Shown here piece after piece: positions 25,004 to 33,660 of a DNA stretch of 64,000 nucleotides (position 1 is the stretch's first letter; every line of letters starts with the position of its first letter). The position numbers and the translations under genes are program-made. The notes under the pieces are model-generated. The model saw only the letters and a program-made list of their open reading frames with translations. It did no database searches and was not told the DNA's origin. The stretch comes from Planctomycetota bacterium. GTDB taxonomy: Bacteria; Planctomycetota; Uabimicrobiia; Uabimicrobiales; JABWCH01. The stretch is taken from assembly GCA_017993505.1 (NCBI GenBank), contig JAGOMP010000008.1:1-64000 (forward strand), in the 5' to 3' direction.

Positions 25004-25149
25004 TTTTATTTTTTTTAATAAATAAAATTAATTTATGTAAATTTTTGTACCTTATGATCTACTATTGTCTTTATTAAGTATTACGATTATTTTTTGTATT
25101 TTATTAGAAAATAATTTTTTTATATTTTTTATTTTATACTAAAATGTTA

Positions 25150-25177
25150 TTGACATTTAAAAATAATATGGTATAAT
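25150..25177 (+). promoter_or_regulatory. Consensus promoter of tRNA-Phe
   Basis: TTGACA (25150-25155) and TATAAT (25172-25177), both perfect, lie 16 bases apart and end 13 bases before the tRNA. Confidence 0.8.
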
Positions 25178-25190
25178 ATTATCATTTCTA

Positions 25191-25263
25191 GGGCAGGTAG
25201 CTCAGTCGGTAGAGCAGTAGACTGAAAATCTACGTGTCGTTGGTTCGATTCCGATCCTGCCCA
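25191..25263 (+). tRNA. tRNA-Phe (GAA)
   Basis: A full cloverleaf can be folded: acceptor GGGCAGG/CCTGCCC, D arm TAGCTCAGTCGGTAGAGCA, anticodon stem GTAGA/TCTAC around CTGAAAA with anticodon GAA at 25224-25226, and T arm GTTGGTTCGATTCCGAT with wobble pairs. Discriminator A; CCA is not encoded. Confidence 0.96.
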
Positions 25264-25279
25264 AAATAGAATGAGAAGT

Positions 25280-25307
25280 GCGGGTTGTATTTCAATCCGC
25301 TTTTTTT
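25280..25307 (+). terminator. Terminator after tRNA-Phe
   Basis: The GCGGGTTG/CAATCCGC stem (25280-25287 and 25293-25300) is followed directly by seven T. Confidence 0.85.
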
Positions 25308-25338
25308 ATGTCTAAAGAAAATAAGGCAAAGTTTAAGA

Positions 25339-25414
25339 TAATATTGATTTGTAAGAAATGTTGATGATCAGTTGTATAATATTGATTTGTAAGAAAGGTT
25401 GATGATCAGTTGTG
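25339..25414. repeat. 38-bp direct repeat between the two tRNA genes
   Basis: TAATATTGATTTGTAAGAAA and the following 18 bases occur twice in tandem with one or two differences, starting near 25339 and 25377. Each ends in GTTGATGATCAGTTG. No gene is seen here. Confidence 0.75.
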
Positions 25415-25462
25415 CAAGATGGGTTTGTATAATATAAGAATTATAAAATGTGATAATTTTAT

Positions 25463-25506
25463 AAAAAAACTCTGAAATAGATTTTGTCTATTTCAGAGTT
25501 TTTTTT
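25463..25506. terminator. Strong hairpin after tRNA-Pro
   Basis: AAACTCTGAAATAG and its exact complement form a long stem with a 7-base loop, flanked by A7 and T8 tracts, just 3' of the minus-strand tRNA-Pro. Confidence 0.85.
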
Positions 25507-25509
25507 GAA

Positions 25510-25585
25510 TCGGGGCGACTGGATTCGAACCAGCGACCTCTTGAACCCCATTCAAGCACGCTAAGCCAAACTGCGCCACGCCCCG
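25510..25585 (-). tRNA. tRNA-Pro (GGG)
   Basis: On the minus strand the acceptor stem CGGGGCG/CGCCCCG, the D arm with GCGCAGTTTGGCTTAGCG, the anticodon stem CTTGA/TCAAG around ATGGGGT (anticodon GGG, + 25547-25549) and T arm GCTGGTTCGAATCCAGT are all intact. CCA is not encoded. Confidence 0.95.
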
Positions 25586-25800
25586 TCCATCCATGTAAGG
25601 ATAATCTTATTATATTAGTTTTTGTGGGAAAAGCAAGTAAAATTTTTTTTTTTTGTAAATTTTTTGTAAGGTACTTGTTTTTTTATGTTTATGGTTTATT
25701 TTTTTGTAAAAAAATAAAAAAGTGTTGTTTGTTTTTAATAAGATACAATAGAATAGAGTAGAATAAATTTCTTTTTAAGATTTTTTTAGTGGTGGAATAT

Positions 25801-27699
25801 ATGGAACTTCGTTATTCAAATTTTCAATTAGAATATAATAAACATGATATTGTGGTTCATCCTTTAGGATTGCATTTAAAAAAAGGAGATAGAATAGGAA
25901 TTATTGGCGAATCAGGTGCTGGTAAGTCTACGCTTGTGAAAGGACTTTTTGGAAATATTTCTGGAAATTTTTATCATTCTGGAAATGTTGATGTAGAAGG
26001 GAAAGTCAGAGATATAGCGAATTGTCGTTCTTTATTTCATCGATGGTGGGGCAGGAAAGTCAGTTTTGTTTTTCAAGAGCCAGTATCTTCTTTAGCAGAG
26101 CAATATACTATTCGTCAGCAGTTGCAGCATGTTTTGGAATATAAAGGTACATCTTCAGAAAAGATGAAGGAGCAGGTTCAATATTATTTGCAATTGGCTT
26201 GTTTTCCTTTAGAGCGTCAGAATGCATATGCTAAGGAGTTAAGTGGTGGAGAAAATCAACGTGCTTGCATTGCTTTAGCTATGGCTGCACAGCCAGAAAT
26301 TTTAATTGCAGATGAGCCTACAACAAGTCTAGATTTAATTAAACAGAAAAAAATTATTGAAACTTTAAAAAATATTTTAAAACAGTATCCAGATTTAATT
26401 TTGATTTTTGTAACGCATAGTTTAGAAATATTGCAGGAGCTTTTTGAAGATAATGGTTGGATTTATATTTTTTATAGAGGTTTTTTATTTGAGAAATTTC
26501 ATCTTTCTCAAATACAAAAAAAAGTCCATCATCCGTATACAAGGCAGTTATTTTATAATTTTTTGAATGATTATAGACCTATTACGTTGCATTTTTCTTT
26601 TCAAGAAAGTATGCCTGCTGTAGAACAAAGTAAGTTGATAGAGCCATGTCCTTATCTTTCGCAGTGTAGTTTATATGCTTTTATGCAAAAGGAGAAGATT
26701 AGGACATCTTGTAGTGTTCAGAAACCAAAATTAGTAAAATTCGGAGAACAACAAGAGGTAGCATGTCATTTTTTGCCTTTTTTTGAGACAATGAAGGAGA
26801 ATGCTTGTGTACTTCCTTTTGTTTTAGAGACGCCACAAAAAAATCAAGTTCTTTTGCAAGTAAATGATTTGTCAGTAGGATATGAACAAAATCCAAATGT
26901 ATTGAAAGTATCAGATTATATGATTTATCATAAACAGCATGTTGGCATTTTAGGAGAAACAGGGTCTGGGAAAACAACTTTGGCGAAAGTTTTTAGCCTA
27001 TTAAACCCTTATGGAATAGAAAAATCAGGGAAGATATGGCGTTATTTTGAAGGGAAGTTACAAGAAGAAGATTGCATTGAGATGCCACAACATTATCATA
27101 ATTTAAATATTTTGACGTGGCAACACCCTTGGGAAGTGTTTCCTCCTAATGAAACTATGGAGACTATATTAAAGGATGCGTGTCAGATTTGGTCTCGTCT
27201 TTGGAACAAAAAGGAAAATAGAAAAGAGCAAAAGGAGAGAATTCAATATGTATTGAATCAATTAGGGTTTGAAAAGAATTTTTCCTTGCAAGTTTCACCA
27301 CAAAATTATAGTGGTGGGCAGAGAAAACGTCTTTTATTAGCTCGTTCGTTTCTTGCTTGTGGTTATCCTAATGAAGAGGATAAGAAAATTCCAAGGATAC
27401 TGTATTTAGATGAACCTCTTAGCGGTATTGATGCTGTGAATAAAAGTAAAGTTTTGCATTGTATTCAGAATGCTGGTAAGGTATTAAATGCTACTCTTGT
27501 TGTGATTACACATGATCCTCGAGTGGCGTATTATCTTTGTCAAGAATTTATTTTTATGAAACAAGGAGAAATTATTGAAGCTGGTAGTCGAGAAAAAATT
27601 TTGTCGTATTCCTCTACTTTAAATCCTCACCCTTATGTGATGGAACTTTTACAAGCTACGCCATCACTCAATGGTTTTCATTCAAGTTTTTTTTCATAG
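25801..27699 (+). CDS. Fused double ATPase of a peptide-type ABC transporter (OppDF/YejF-like)
   Basis: Two complete ATP-binding halves are fused in about 632 residues: Walker A GESGAGKST (near 36), LSGGENQR and ADEPTTS in the first; GETGSGKTT (near 385), YSGGQRKR and YLDEPLSGID in the second. Between them is a Cys-bearing segment (CPYLSQC, TSC, VACHF) as in the C-terminal oligo_HPY part of OppD/DppD. Such proteins power import of oligopeptides or nickel. I use ATG at 25801, which has GGTGG upstream, rather than GTG at 25789. No permease or binding protein gene is adjacent. Its end overlaps the end of the convergent tamB-like gene by 22 bases. Confidence 0.87.
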   Translation: MELRYSNFQLEYNKHDIVVHPLGLHLKKGDRIGIIGESGAGKSTLVKGLFGNISGNFYHSGNVDVEGKVRDIANCRSLFHRWWGRKVSFVFQEPVSSLAEQYTIRQQLQHVLEYKGTSSEKMKEQVQYYLQLACFPLERQNAYAKELSGGENQRACIALAMAAQPEILIADEPTTSLDLIKQKKIIETLKNILKQYPDLILIFVTHSLEILQELFEDNGWIYIFYRGFLFEKFHLSQIQKKVHHPYTRQLFYNFLNDYRPITLHFSFQESMPAVEQSKLIEPCPYLSQCSLYAFMQKEKIRTSCSVQKPKLVKFGEQQEVACHFLPFFETMKENACVLPFVLETPQKNQVLLQVNDLSVGYEQNPNVLKVSDYMIYHKQHVGILGETGSGKTTLAKVFSLLNPYGIEKSGKIWRYFEGKLQEEDCIEMPQHYHNLNILTWQHPWEVFPPNETMETILKDACQIWSRLWNKKENRKEQKERIQYVLNQLGFEKNFSLQVSPQNYSGGQRKRLLLARSFLACGYPNEEDKKIPRILYLDEPLSGIDAVNKSKVLHCIQNAGKVLNATLVVITHDPRVAYYLCQEFIFMKQGEIIEAGSREKILSYSSTLNPHPYVMELLQATPSLNGFHSSFFS

Positions 27700-29657
27700 T
27701 GATTTGGTGTGTCTTGACTGGAAAATTCAAAACGAAAGAGAATTTGCAAGCCGACTTTGCCATTTTGTTCTGTAATAGTTCGAATGGCAAATCCATTCCA
27801 TTCTGGTGGCATGATGGTGATCGTGGCTTTTTCTTCTGTGATTTGTGCAGATACGTAAGCACCAATGCCAATGTAATTGAGTAGTTGTTGCATTAGAATA
27901 AAGGATCCTGTTTCTTTCATCTTTTTGTCTGCACCATTTTGTAGTTCGCTACGGGTAGCTCCTGTGAGTAGGATGGCAAGGACGTCTTCTTGCTCTAGGG
28001 GAGGTATAGATTTGAATTCTAGACTAAATTTGTCGTCTTTTTTTTCTAGGTTGGCGAAAATTTTATAGTTTTGAATTCTTGTTTCTGCTCTAAGGGAGAT
28101 GTCAGGAGCTAATGGATTTTCTGGTTGGATTCGAACTATGCATTCTCTGATTTCCATTACTCCTTGAGGCATATAAAGTTGTCCTCCTTGGCTTTGAAAA
28201 GTGCCTTGGATGAGGGGATGGGCTAGTGTTTCTTGGATAGTGATATTGCCTTGTGTTGTTAATTGTATGAATTGGTTTTTGATGGGAATTTTTGGTGTGT
28301 GTATTTGTATGTCTAGCTCAACGTCGTGATTAGGAATTTCCCATCCGATTTGTATAGTTTCTTGTTCTATTTTTGGTTGGCGAAGCGAGTCTAACGTCAT
28401 TTGTGCCTTGATTCTGCAATCTGTTAAGTTGATTTTCCCTTGTATTTTGCTATTCCATTTATCGTGTTGTTTTTTTGTTTGGATTTGTATATCAGCATCT
28501 GTTCGAAGGTAGATAGTTTTATTTCGTATAATGAGTATGTTGTCGCCTTGAATGTTAGTAGTTATAATATTGTTATTTGTGCTGATATTCCAAGTTAGAG
28601 GGGCACCACCTAAAAGTGTACTGCCTTGTGCTTGTATGTTTTTATTTTGAATATTTATGTTACATTGAAAATCTCGAATGTTCATGGATTGGTCTGTCAT
28701 GGTGATTTTGAAAATTTCTATGTTTGTTTTGCTTTGTATATTGATTTCGTTGTCATATTGTAAATGGATGTCTGCAAAGAATCCATTATTTTTTTTGCCT
28801 TGAATGAAAAAATATGGGTGTGTGATGTTAAAGGGTTGATGGGTAGCTATCCAAGGAGAGTTGCACTGTATGTGCCAGTGTATATTTTTTGTTTGCCAAT
28901 TGTTTGTGCCTGTGATTTTGCATGTTAAGGGCCATTCGCCTGTGATTTTGCATTTTTGGTCAAAGTAGGAAAAGAAAATTGACAATATTTCATGGATCAA
29001 GATTTTAAATTGAATATCAGTTTGTTGTTCTTGTAGATTCCCTTGTAATTGCAATAGTGTTTGTTCGTTGTTTGCAATCAGGTTGCATAGTTTGATTTGG
29101 ATGTTTTTTGCATAGTTTTGGAGGAGTAAATGGCTTTGGAGTGTGAGAGGCGGCAATGTTTTATGTTGGTTTTTAGGAGCTTGTAGGTGTGAGGTAATGT
29201 TACAAGTGGCGAGTTCTGCAAAATTTCCTTGGCTCTGAATATTTGTTGTGAATGTACCTTGGATTGTGTCTTTAGGAATACTAGGAAAGTTTTGTATGTC
29301 GTGAATTTGTAGGTTGCATGTTGCTTGATATGTTGTTGTTTTTAAATGGATATTGCCTTGGGTAGTTATGTTGCCTTGGGGAAAGGTTAGGTCACATTGA
29401 GTTTGGATGTAATGGTCGTCATAATTTAAGTTTGCTTGTAGGTCAAGGTCTCGGTATGTGATTTTCCCTATATGTAAGGTAGGAAATTGGCAAGAAATGT
29501 TTGTGTTGTTTTTTGTAAATGTTCCTTGACTTTGAAGATGGACTGCACAAGTGCCTTGGATAGTGTTCTGGGAAATATAGGGAATGTCTTGTATATGGGG
29601 GATGTGAATGTGTATGTTTGTTTTGTATTGTTTTTTTTGTGAGGTGTATGTTTGCAT
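27678..29657 (-). CDS. tamB: TamB-like protein, C-terminal part (frame-shifted from the upstream part)
   Basis: This frame encodes the conserved TamB C-terminus: beta-rich repeats, QGTFQSQGGQLYMPQGV, ITLRA-like strands, LEQEDVLAILLTGATRSE and a final aromatic strand. TamB spans the periplasm and carries phospholipids or helps outer-membrane protein assembly. The nominal start at 29657 has no convincing ribosome site and lies inside the end of the upstream reading frame; the two frames meet at an eight-A tract (29631-29638). It is better read as the second half of one broken or slippage-expressed gene than as a separate protein. The coding strand is A/C-rich. Confidence 0.8.
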   Translation of the reverse strand: MQTYTSQKKQYKTNIHIHIPHIQDIPYISQNTIQGTCAVHLQSQGTFTKNNTNISCQFPTLHIGKITYRDLDLQANLNYDDHYIQTQCDLTFPQGNITTQGNIHLKTTTYQATCNLQIHDIQNFPSIPKDTIQGTFTTNIQSQGNFAELATCNITSHLQAPKNQHKTLPPLTLQSHLLLQNYAKNIQIKLCNLIANNEQTLLQLQGNLQEQQTDIQFKILIHEILSIFFSYFDQKCKITGEWPLTCKITGTNNWQTKNIHWHIQCNSPWIATHQPFNITHPYFFIQGKKNNGFFADIHLQYDNEINIQSKTNIEIFKITMTDQSMNIRDFQCNINIQNKNIQAQGSTLLGGAPLTWNISTNNNIITTNIQGDNILIIRNKTIYLRTDADIQIQTKKQHDKWNSKIQGKINLTDCRIKAQMTLDSLRQPKIEQETIQIGWEIPNHDVELDIQIHTPKIPIKNQFIQLTTQGNITIQETLAHPLIQGTFQSQGGQLYMPQGVMEIRECIVRIQPENPLAPDISLRAETRIQNYKIFANLEKKDDKFSLEFKSIPPLEQEDVLAILLTGATRSELQNGADKKMKETGSFILMQQLLNYIGIGAYVSAQITEEKATITIMPPEWNGFAIRTITEQNGKVGLQILFRFEFSSQDTPNHYEKKLE

Positions 29658-31986
29658 TTCCTTTGATTTGTATGCTTCCTATGTGAATTTGGAGTCTGTT
29701 TTTGATTTGTTTATTTTTCCATGTTGTATAGATTTGTAGGCGGATATTATCTATGTTTTTTTGTTCGAAAATAATGTTTTTTAAAAGCAAAGAAAGAGTG
29801 GATCTCCCTTGTTTTAAGTTGCCTTTGCTGTTGATTTTTGTTTGTAGGTCAGCATGTACTTGCAAAGGAATTTGTAGTTTTTGTAAGTAGTTGCCAATGT
29901 TTTGTATTTTACATTGTACGTGGCTATCCCAATCGTTATTTTGGAATGTTGTTTTGCTTGTGCAACATTTTTTATTGTCTATGTGCAAGGATTTTATGTG
30001 TAGGGTGATGGGATTGTTTAGGAAGTGGATTTGGGAAGAAATTGTGTTATAAAGTGTACCATTTCCTTTTAGATTTATATGGATAAGAGTTTGTAGATTC
30101 TGGAAGTTGCCTTGCATTTTAAAGTGGATAGTACCATCTATAGGTAGAATGTCTCTATATTGTGGCAAATGTTTTTGAATATGTGGTAAAATGTTGGCAA
30201 GGTGTATAGTACCTGTGAGTTGTAGTTTTTGAAATGTGCCTTGACCTTTGATTCGTAGTATGTCTTTGATTTGTAGCCAATGTATTTTCCATTTTTTAGG
30301 AGTTAAGAAAAATTTCCCTCGTGCATGCAATGTAGGAAGAGTGAAAAAGGGACAGAGTATTTGCGAAAGTTGCATATTCCAGTTGATGTTGACATTTGTT
30401 TTTTGTATGTCTGTGGGATAGTATTGGTACGTACCGTGCCATGTTTGTTTCATGGCAGTATTCCAAGAATTGTTGTGTATTGTAGGGGATAAGAAGGAAA
30501 GGTTTGGAAAAGAAAGTTCACCTTGAAATGTGCCGTTTCGTTGTTCATTTTGTTTTGTCATAGTAGCTTTGCATTGAAATAGTAAGTTCATGAGGCGAAT
30601 GTATAAGGAGTCAATGTTGATTTGTTGACCATCAAAGGTAGAAGATATTTGACCATTCGTTTGTAGAGAATGGGCTTGTAAAAAAGGATATGCAAAGTTT
30701 TTAAGTTGGCTTTGGAAAGTGCCTTGTATTTTGTCATCTGTGATTTTTCCAAAAGTTTGTATCCAAAATTTGCTTTGTAGAAGTTCATGAGGAATAGATA
30801 TGTTGTTTTTTTTGAGAATGTTTTGTAAGTAGGATATGTTTTGGATACCAATTTCGCATGTTAAGTCGTTTTGAGGGGAAATGGAAGATAATGTGTTGAG
30901 TTCATTTTTTTCACCTAAATAACAGCGAATATTCCCACCTAATTGAGTGAAGTCCCATTCTGGAAGTTGAATGCGAATGTCCATTCGTAAAAAGCAAGGT
31001 AGAGAAAATTCTTGCCATAAAAAGGCAGACCATGGTTTGATATTTTTTAGATCTAAGAGTAAGTTTCCAATATTTAGAAAGATACCTTGTTTCAGATCGC
31101 AACTCCCTTCTATGAATCCATTTTCTGAAAGGTCAAAGCGAAATTCTTTTAAATTGATGTTGGGAGAAGAAATGTCAAAAAGTAGACTATTCGGAAGAGT
31201 GATGATTCCTGGGATGCCTGTAATTTGTACTTGTGCGTCGGTAATTTTGCATTTGCTTTTCTTTAAAGACCATGATAGGGAAAAATTTGACAGTTGTTGT
31301 TTTTTGTCTGTCTCTATATGAAGTTGTTGAAATTGAATGATACCACCTTGTGTGCTACATTCTAAAGAGAGGTTTTCACATTGTATTTTTTGGTTGCTTT
31401 GTTGAAAATGAATGCAACTTTCTATGATTTTAATTTTAGGCATATTTTCCCAAAGAGGTCGTAGGTCAATATCAGATATATTTGGTATATTTGATGGAAT
31501 ATGGCTACAGTCTTTGCTGTCTGATGGAATATGATTGGAGTCATTGCTTTCTGGTAGAATCAAGTGAATACATGGATTTTCTAGGGTAATGCTTTGTAGT
31601 ATTTTTTTACCTACTAGGGGAGCAAAAATATTGTAGGAAATTTTCAAGGATTTTATGCTAACATTATTTATGCTAACATTATTTTCGTTAACATTATTTA
31701 TGCTAACATTATTTTCGTTAATATTATTTTCGTTTTGTTTTTGTGTAAGTTGTATGTCATGAAAAGAAAATCCAAAAATATAACTTCCTTGGAAGCTTCC
31801 AATTTTTGTTTCCCATCCAGCGAGTTCGCCTTGTCGTTGGACTATTTGTATAATGTAGTTTGAAAATAAATAGGAGCGAAATATATATACTAAGATAAGA
31901 AGTATCCACCAAAAACGAATAAAATAACGCCAAATAACACCTAATAATTTATGCGGACAAAATAAGTATGTAAAGAAAGTACCCAT
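29443..31986 (-). CDS. tamB: TamB-like protein, N-terminal part
   Basis: From the ATG at 31986, chosen for GAGG upstream (the frame itself reaches 32148 inside the MATE gene), the product has one N-terminal membrane anchor (WWILLILVYIF) then an AsmA/TamB-type opening (GSFQGSYIFGFSFHDIQL) and long beta-helical repeats. Residues about 85-110 are a low-complexity NENNVSINN repeat. The last ~65 codons before its stop at 29443 lie after the A8 tract and read as unrelated His/Pro/Ser-rich sequence, so the genuine protein continues in the other frame. It follows the MATE gene by 41 bases. Confidence 0.8.
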   Translation of the reverse strand: MGTFFTYLFCPHKLLGVIWRYFIRFWWILLILVYIFRSYLFSNYIIQIVQRQGELAGWETKIGSFQGSYIFGFSFHDIQLTQKQNENNINENNVSINNVNENNVSINNVSIKSLKISYNIFAPLVGKKILQSITLENPCIHLILPESNDSNHIPSDSKDCSHIPSNIPNISDIDLRPLWENMPKIKIIESCIHFQQSNQKIQCENLSLECSTQGGIIQFQQLHIETDKKQQLSNFSLSWSLKKSKCKITDAQVQITGIPGIITLPNSLLFDISSPNINLKEFRFDLSENGFIEGSCDLKQGIFLNIGNLLLDLKNIKPWSAFLWQEFSLPCFLRMDIRIQLPEWDFTQLGGNIRCYLGEKNELNTLSSISPQNDLTCEIGIQNISYLQNILKKNNISIPHELLQSKFWIQTFGKITDDKIQGTFQSQLKNFAYPFLQAHSLQTNGQISSTFDGQQINIDSLYIRLMNLLFQCKATMTKQNEQRNGTFQGELSFPNLSFLSPTIHNNSWNTAMKQTWHGTYQYYPTDIQKTNVNINWNMQLSQILCPFFTLPTLHARGKFFLTPKKWKIHWLQIKDILRIKGQGTFQKLQLTGTIHLANILPHIQKHLPQYRDILPIDGTIHFKMQGNFQNLQTLIHINLKGNGTLYNTISSQIHFLNNPITLHIKSLHIDNKKCCTSKTTFQNNDWDSHVQCKIQNIGNYLQKLQIPLQVHADLQTKINSKGNLKQGRSTLSLLLKNIIFEQKNIDNIRLQIYTTWKNKQIKNRLQIHIGSIQIKGNANIHLTKKTIQNKHTHSHPPYTRHSLYFPEHYPRHLCSPSSKSRNIYKKQHKHFLPISYLTYRENHIPRP
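29631..29638 (-). other. A8 slippery tract joining the two tamB reading frames
   Basis: The coding strand reads CACCTCACA7CAATAC. Dropping one A gives IHLTKKQYKT, which aligns without gaps to the next internal repeat of the same protein (IHLKTTTYQA), with the same spacing to DTIQGT/NTIQGT and QSQG further on. Confidence 0.75.
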
Positions 31987-32027
31987 GCCAACCTCTAGGA
32001 AAATAAAACTTGTTGTGTGCTTGTTTT

Positions 32028-33485
32028 TTATGTTTTGTGTTGTTCTTCGATAATGCACATGGTTTTCCATGCACCGCCTCGATAGCGTAAATAAAAGAAA
32101 ATGGCAAGTAGTATAATATAAAAGAGCGAGATAGTCCACAATCCCCAAACGTTTCCACCTAAGTATTGATATATGATGCTAGGAATGGCAAAACAGCCCC
32201 AAGCAACTACTATGTGTGTTATCATAACAAATTTTGTGTCTCCTGCACCTTTGATTGCAGCAGCATAGATAACTCCAATTCCGTCAAATAGAATATAGGC
32301 AGTAATAAAGTAAAGAAATTTTCGAGCGTATTCCATAGCTTCTATTTGTGCTATGTCGTTTTTACGTGCAAATAAGGATAAGATGTTGTCAGGATATACA
32401 AGAAAAATAAAAAGCATGAAACAGGAGTATAATACTACTAAAAAACGAGTGCTTCGAATGGATTGCTTGGCAAGTTTAATATTGCGAGCACCAATAGCTT
32501 GGCCAACTAAAACAGAAGCAGTCTGACCAAGTCCAATCATAGGTTGAAAGGAAAGGGAGTTTAAGGCAAATACAATGCTTGCTGCTTCTTGCACTGGGAC
32601 GCTGATTAAACCTAAAAGGATGGCGAATACATTAAATGCTGCTACATCTAAGAAAAGTTGAATTCCATTGGGAGAACCATAGTAAAGTATTCTTTTTAAT
32701 AAGAACCAGTCAAAAACATGTTCACAACTTCCATATGTTTTTCTGTTTATTTTTGATAAGAAGAAGATACACGCTAAAAAAAGAGTTCCTGCTCCCCCAG
32801 AAAGGACAGTACCCCATGCTGCACCTGCAATTCCCATTTCTGGAAATGAAATGCAATAGCCTCTTCCCAAGTTTATTGTTTTTCCAAAGATCAAAAGATA
32901 ATTGAATAGTATGTTTAGAAATGTTACGAGAAAATTTGTGAACATAATGATCACTGTTCTTCCACGACCGCTCCAGAAGGCAGATAAAGCATTGGTTAAA
33001 AGAGGAAAAGCAGCACCTAATGATAAAATTTGAAAATATATGACTTCTAATTCTTGCACTTTAGGATCATGCCCAAATGATGCAAATAAGGGTTTAGCCC
33101 AGAAATATCCTGTAGATAGGAGTAAACCACCAACTAGACCGATAAAAATACCTTGCCAAACAGCTGTGCCAACTCGTTTTAAATTTTTAGCACCATAATA
33201 TTGAGCAACAAAGACATTGGTATAGCTAGTTACACCAAAGAAAAAGCAGTCTAATGTGAATGAAGTTAATCCAGCTGGAAAGGATGCACTAACAGCTTCT
33301 TGAGAATAATTAGCCAACATAGCACGATCTACGAATAAAGATAAAGCATGTCCAGTCGAGGCTAAAATTAATGGAATAGAAACACGAAGTACTTCTCGGA
33401 TATTTCCACCAGTGACACGATGCATAAATTGCTGGAAATTTAGTGGATTTTGAGTGTAGTGACTTGAAAATCTAGATTCAAACAT
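32028..33485 (-). CDS. MATE-family multidrug/Na+ antiporter
   Basis: About 485 residues with twelve predicted membrane helices in two related halves. The start region LRVSIPLILASTGHALSLFVDRAMLA and later SFQPMIGLGQTASVLVGQAIGARN are typical MATE signatures. These exporters use Na+ or H+ gradients to expel cationic compounds. ATG at 33485 is preferred over a TTG at 33506, though its ribosome site is weak. It is the first of two minus-strand genes with tamB downstream. No local regulator is seen. Confidence 0.88.
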   Translation of the reverse strand: MFESRFSSHYTQNPLNFQQFMHRVTGGNIREVLRVSIPLILASTGHALSLFVDRAMLANYSQEAVSASFPAGLTSFTLDCFFFGVTSYTNVFVAQYYGAKNLKRVGTAVWQGIFIGLVGGLLLSTGYFWAKPLFASFGHDPKVQELEVIYFQILSLGAAFPLLTNALSAFWSGRGRTVIIMFTNFLVTFLNILFNYLLIFGKTINLGRGYCISFPEMGIAGAAWGTVLSGGAGTLFLACIFFLSKINRKTYGSCEHVFDWFLLKRILYYGSPNGIQLFLDVAAFNVFAILLGLISVPVQEAASIVFALNSLSFQPMIGLGQTASVLVGQAIGARNIKLAKQSIRSTRFLVVLYSCFMLFIFLVYPDNILSLFARKNDIAQIEAMEYARKFLYFITAYILFDGIGVIYAAAIKGAGDTKFVMITHIVVAWGCFAIPSIIYQYLGGNVWGLWTISLFYIILLAIFFYLRYRGGAWKTMCIIEEQHKT

Positions 33486-33660
33486 AAAACGATCCAAACG
33501 ATACAAAAAATTTGTATCTTATCCTAAAATAAAATGTATAATAATGCATAATAATATAGACAAATAGTCCCAATATATTATATCATATCCCATTTTAATT
33601 GCTAGGTAAAATAAAATACACTCACTTTGTCTTGCAATTGTTTATGTTTAAGGAAAGTTC

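Noticed and set aside
25191-25800. Integrated element or attachment site at the tRNA genes
   Set aside because: No integrase and no duplicated tRNA 3' end is visible in the window; the local 38-bp repeat does not match either tRNA.
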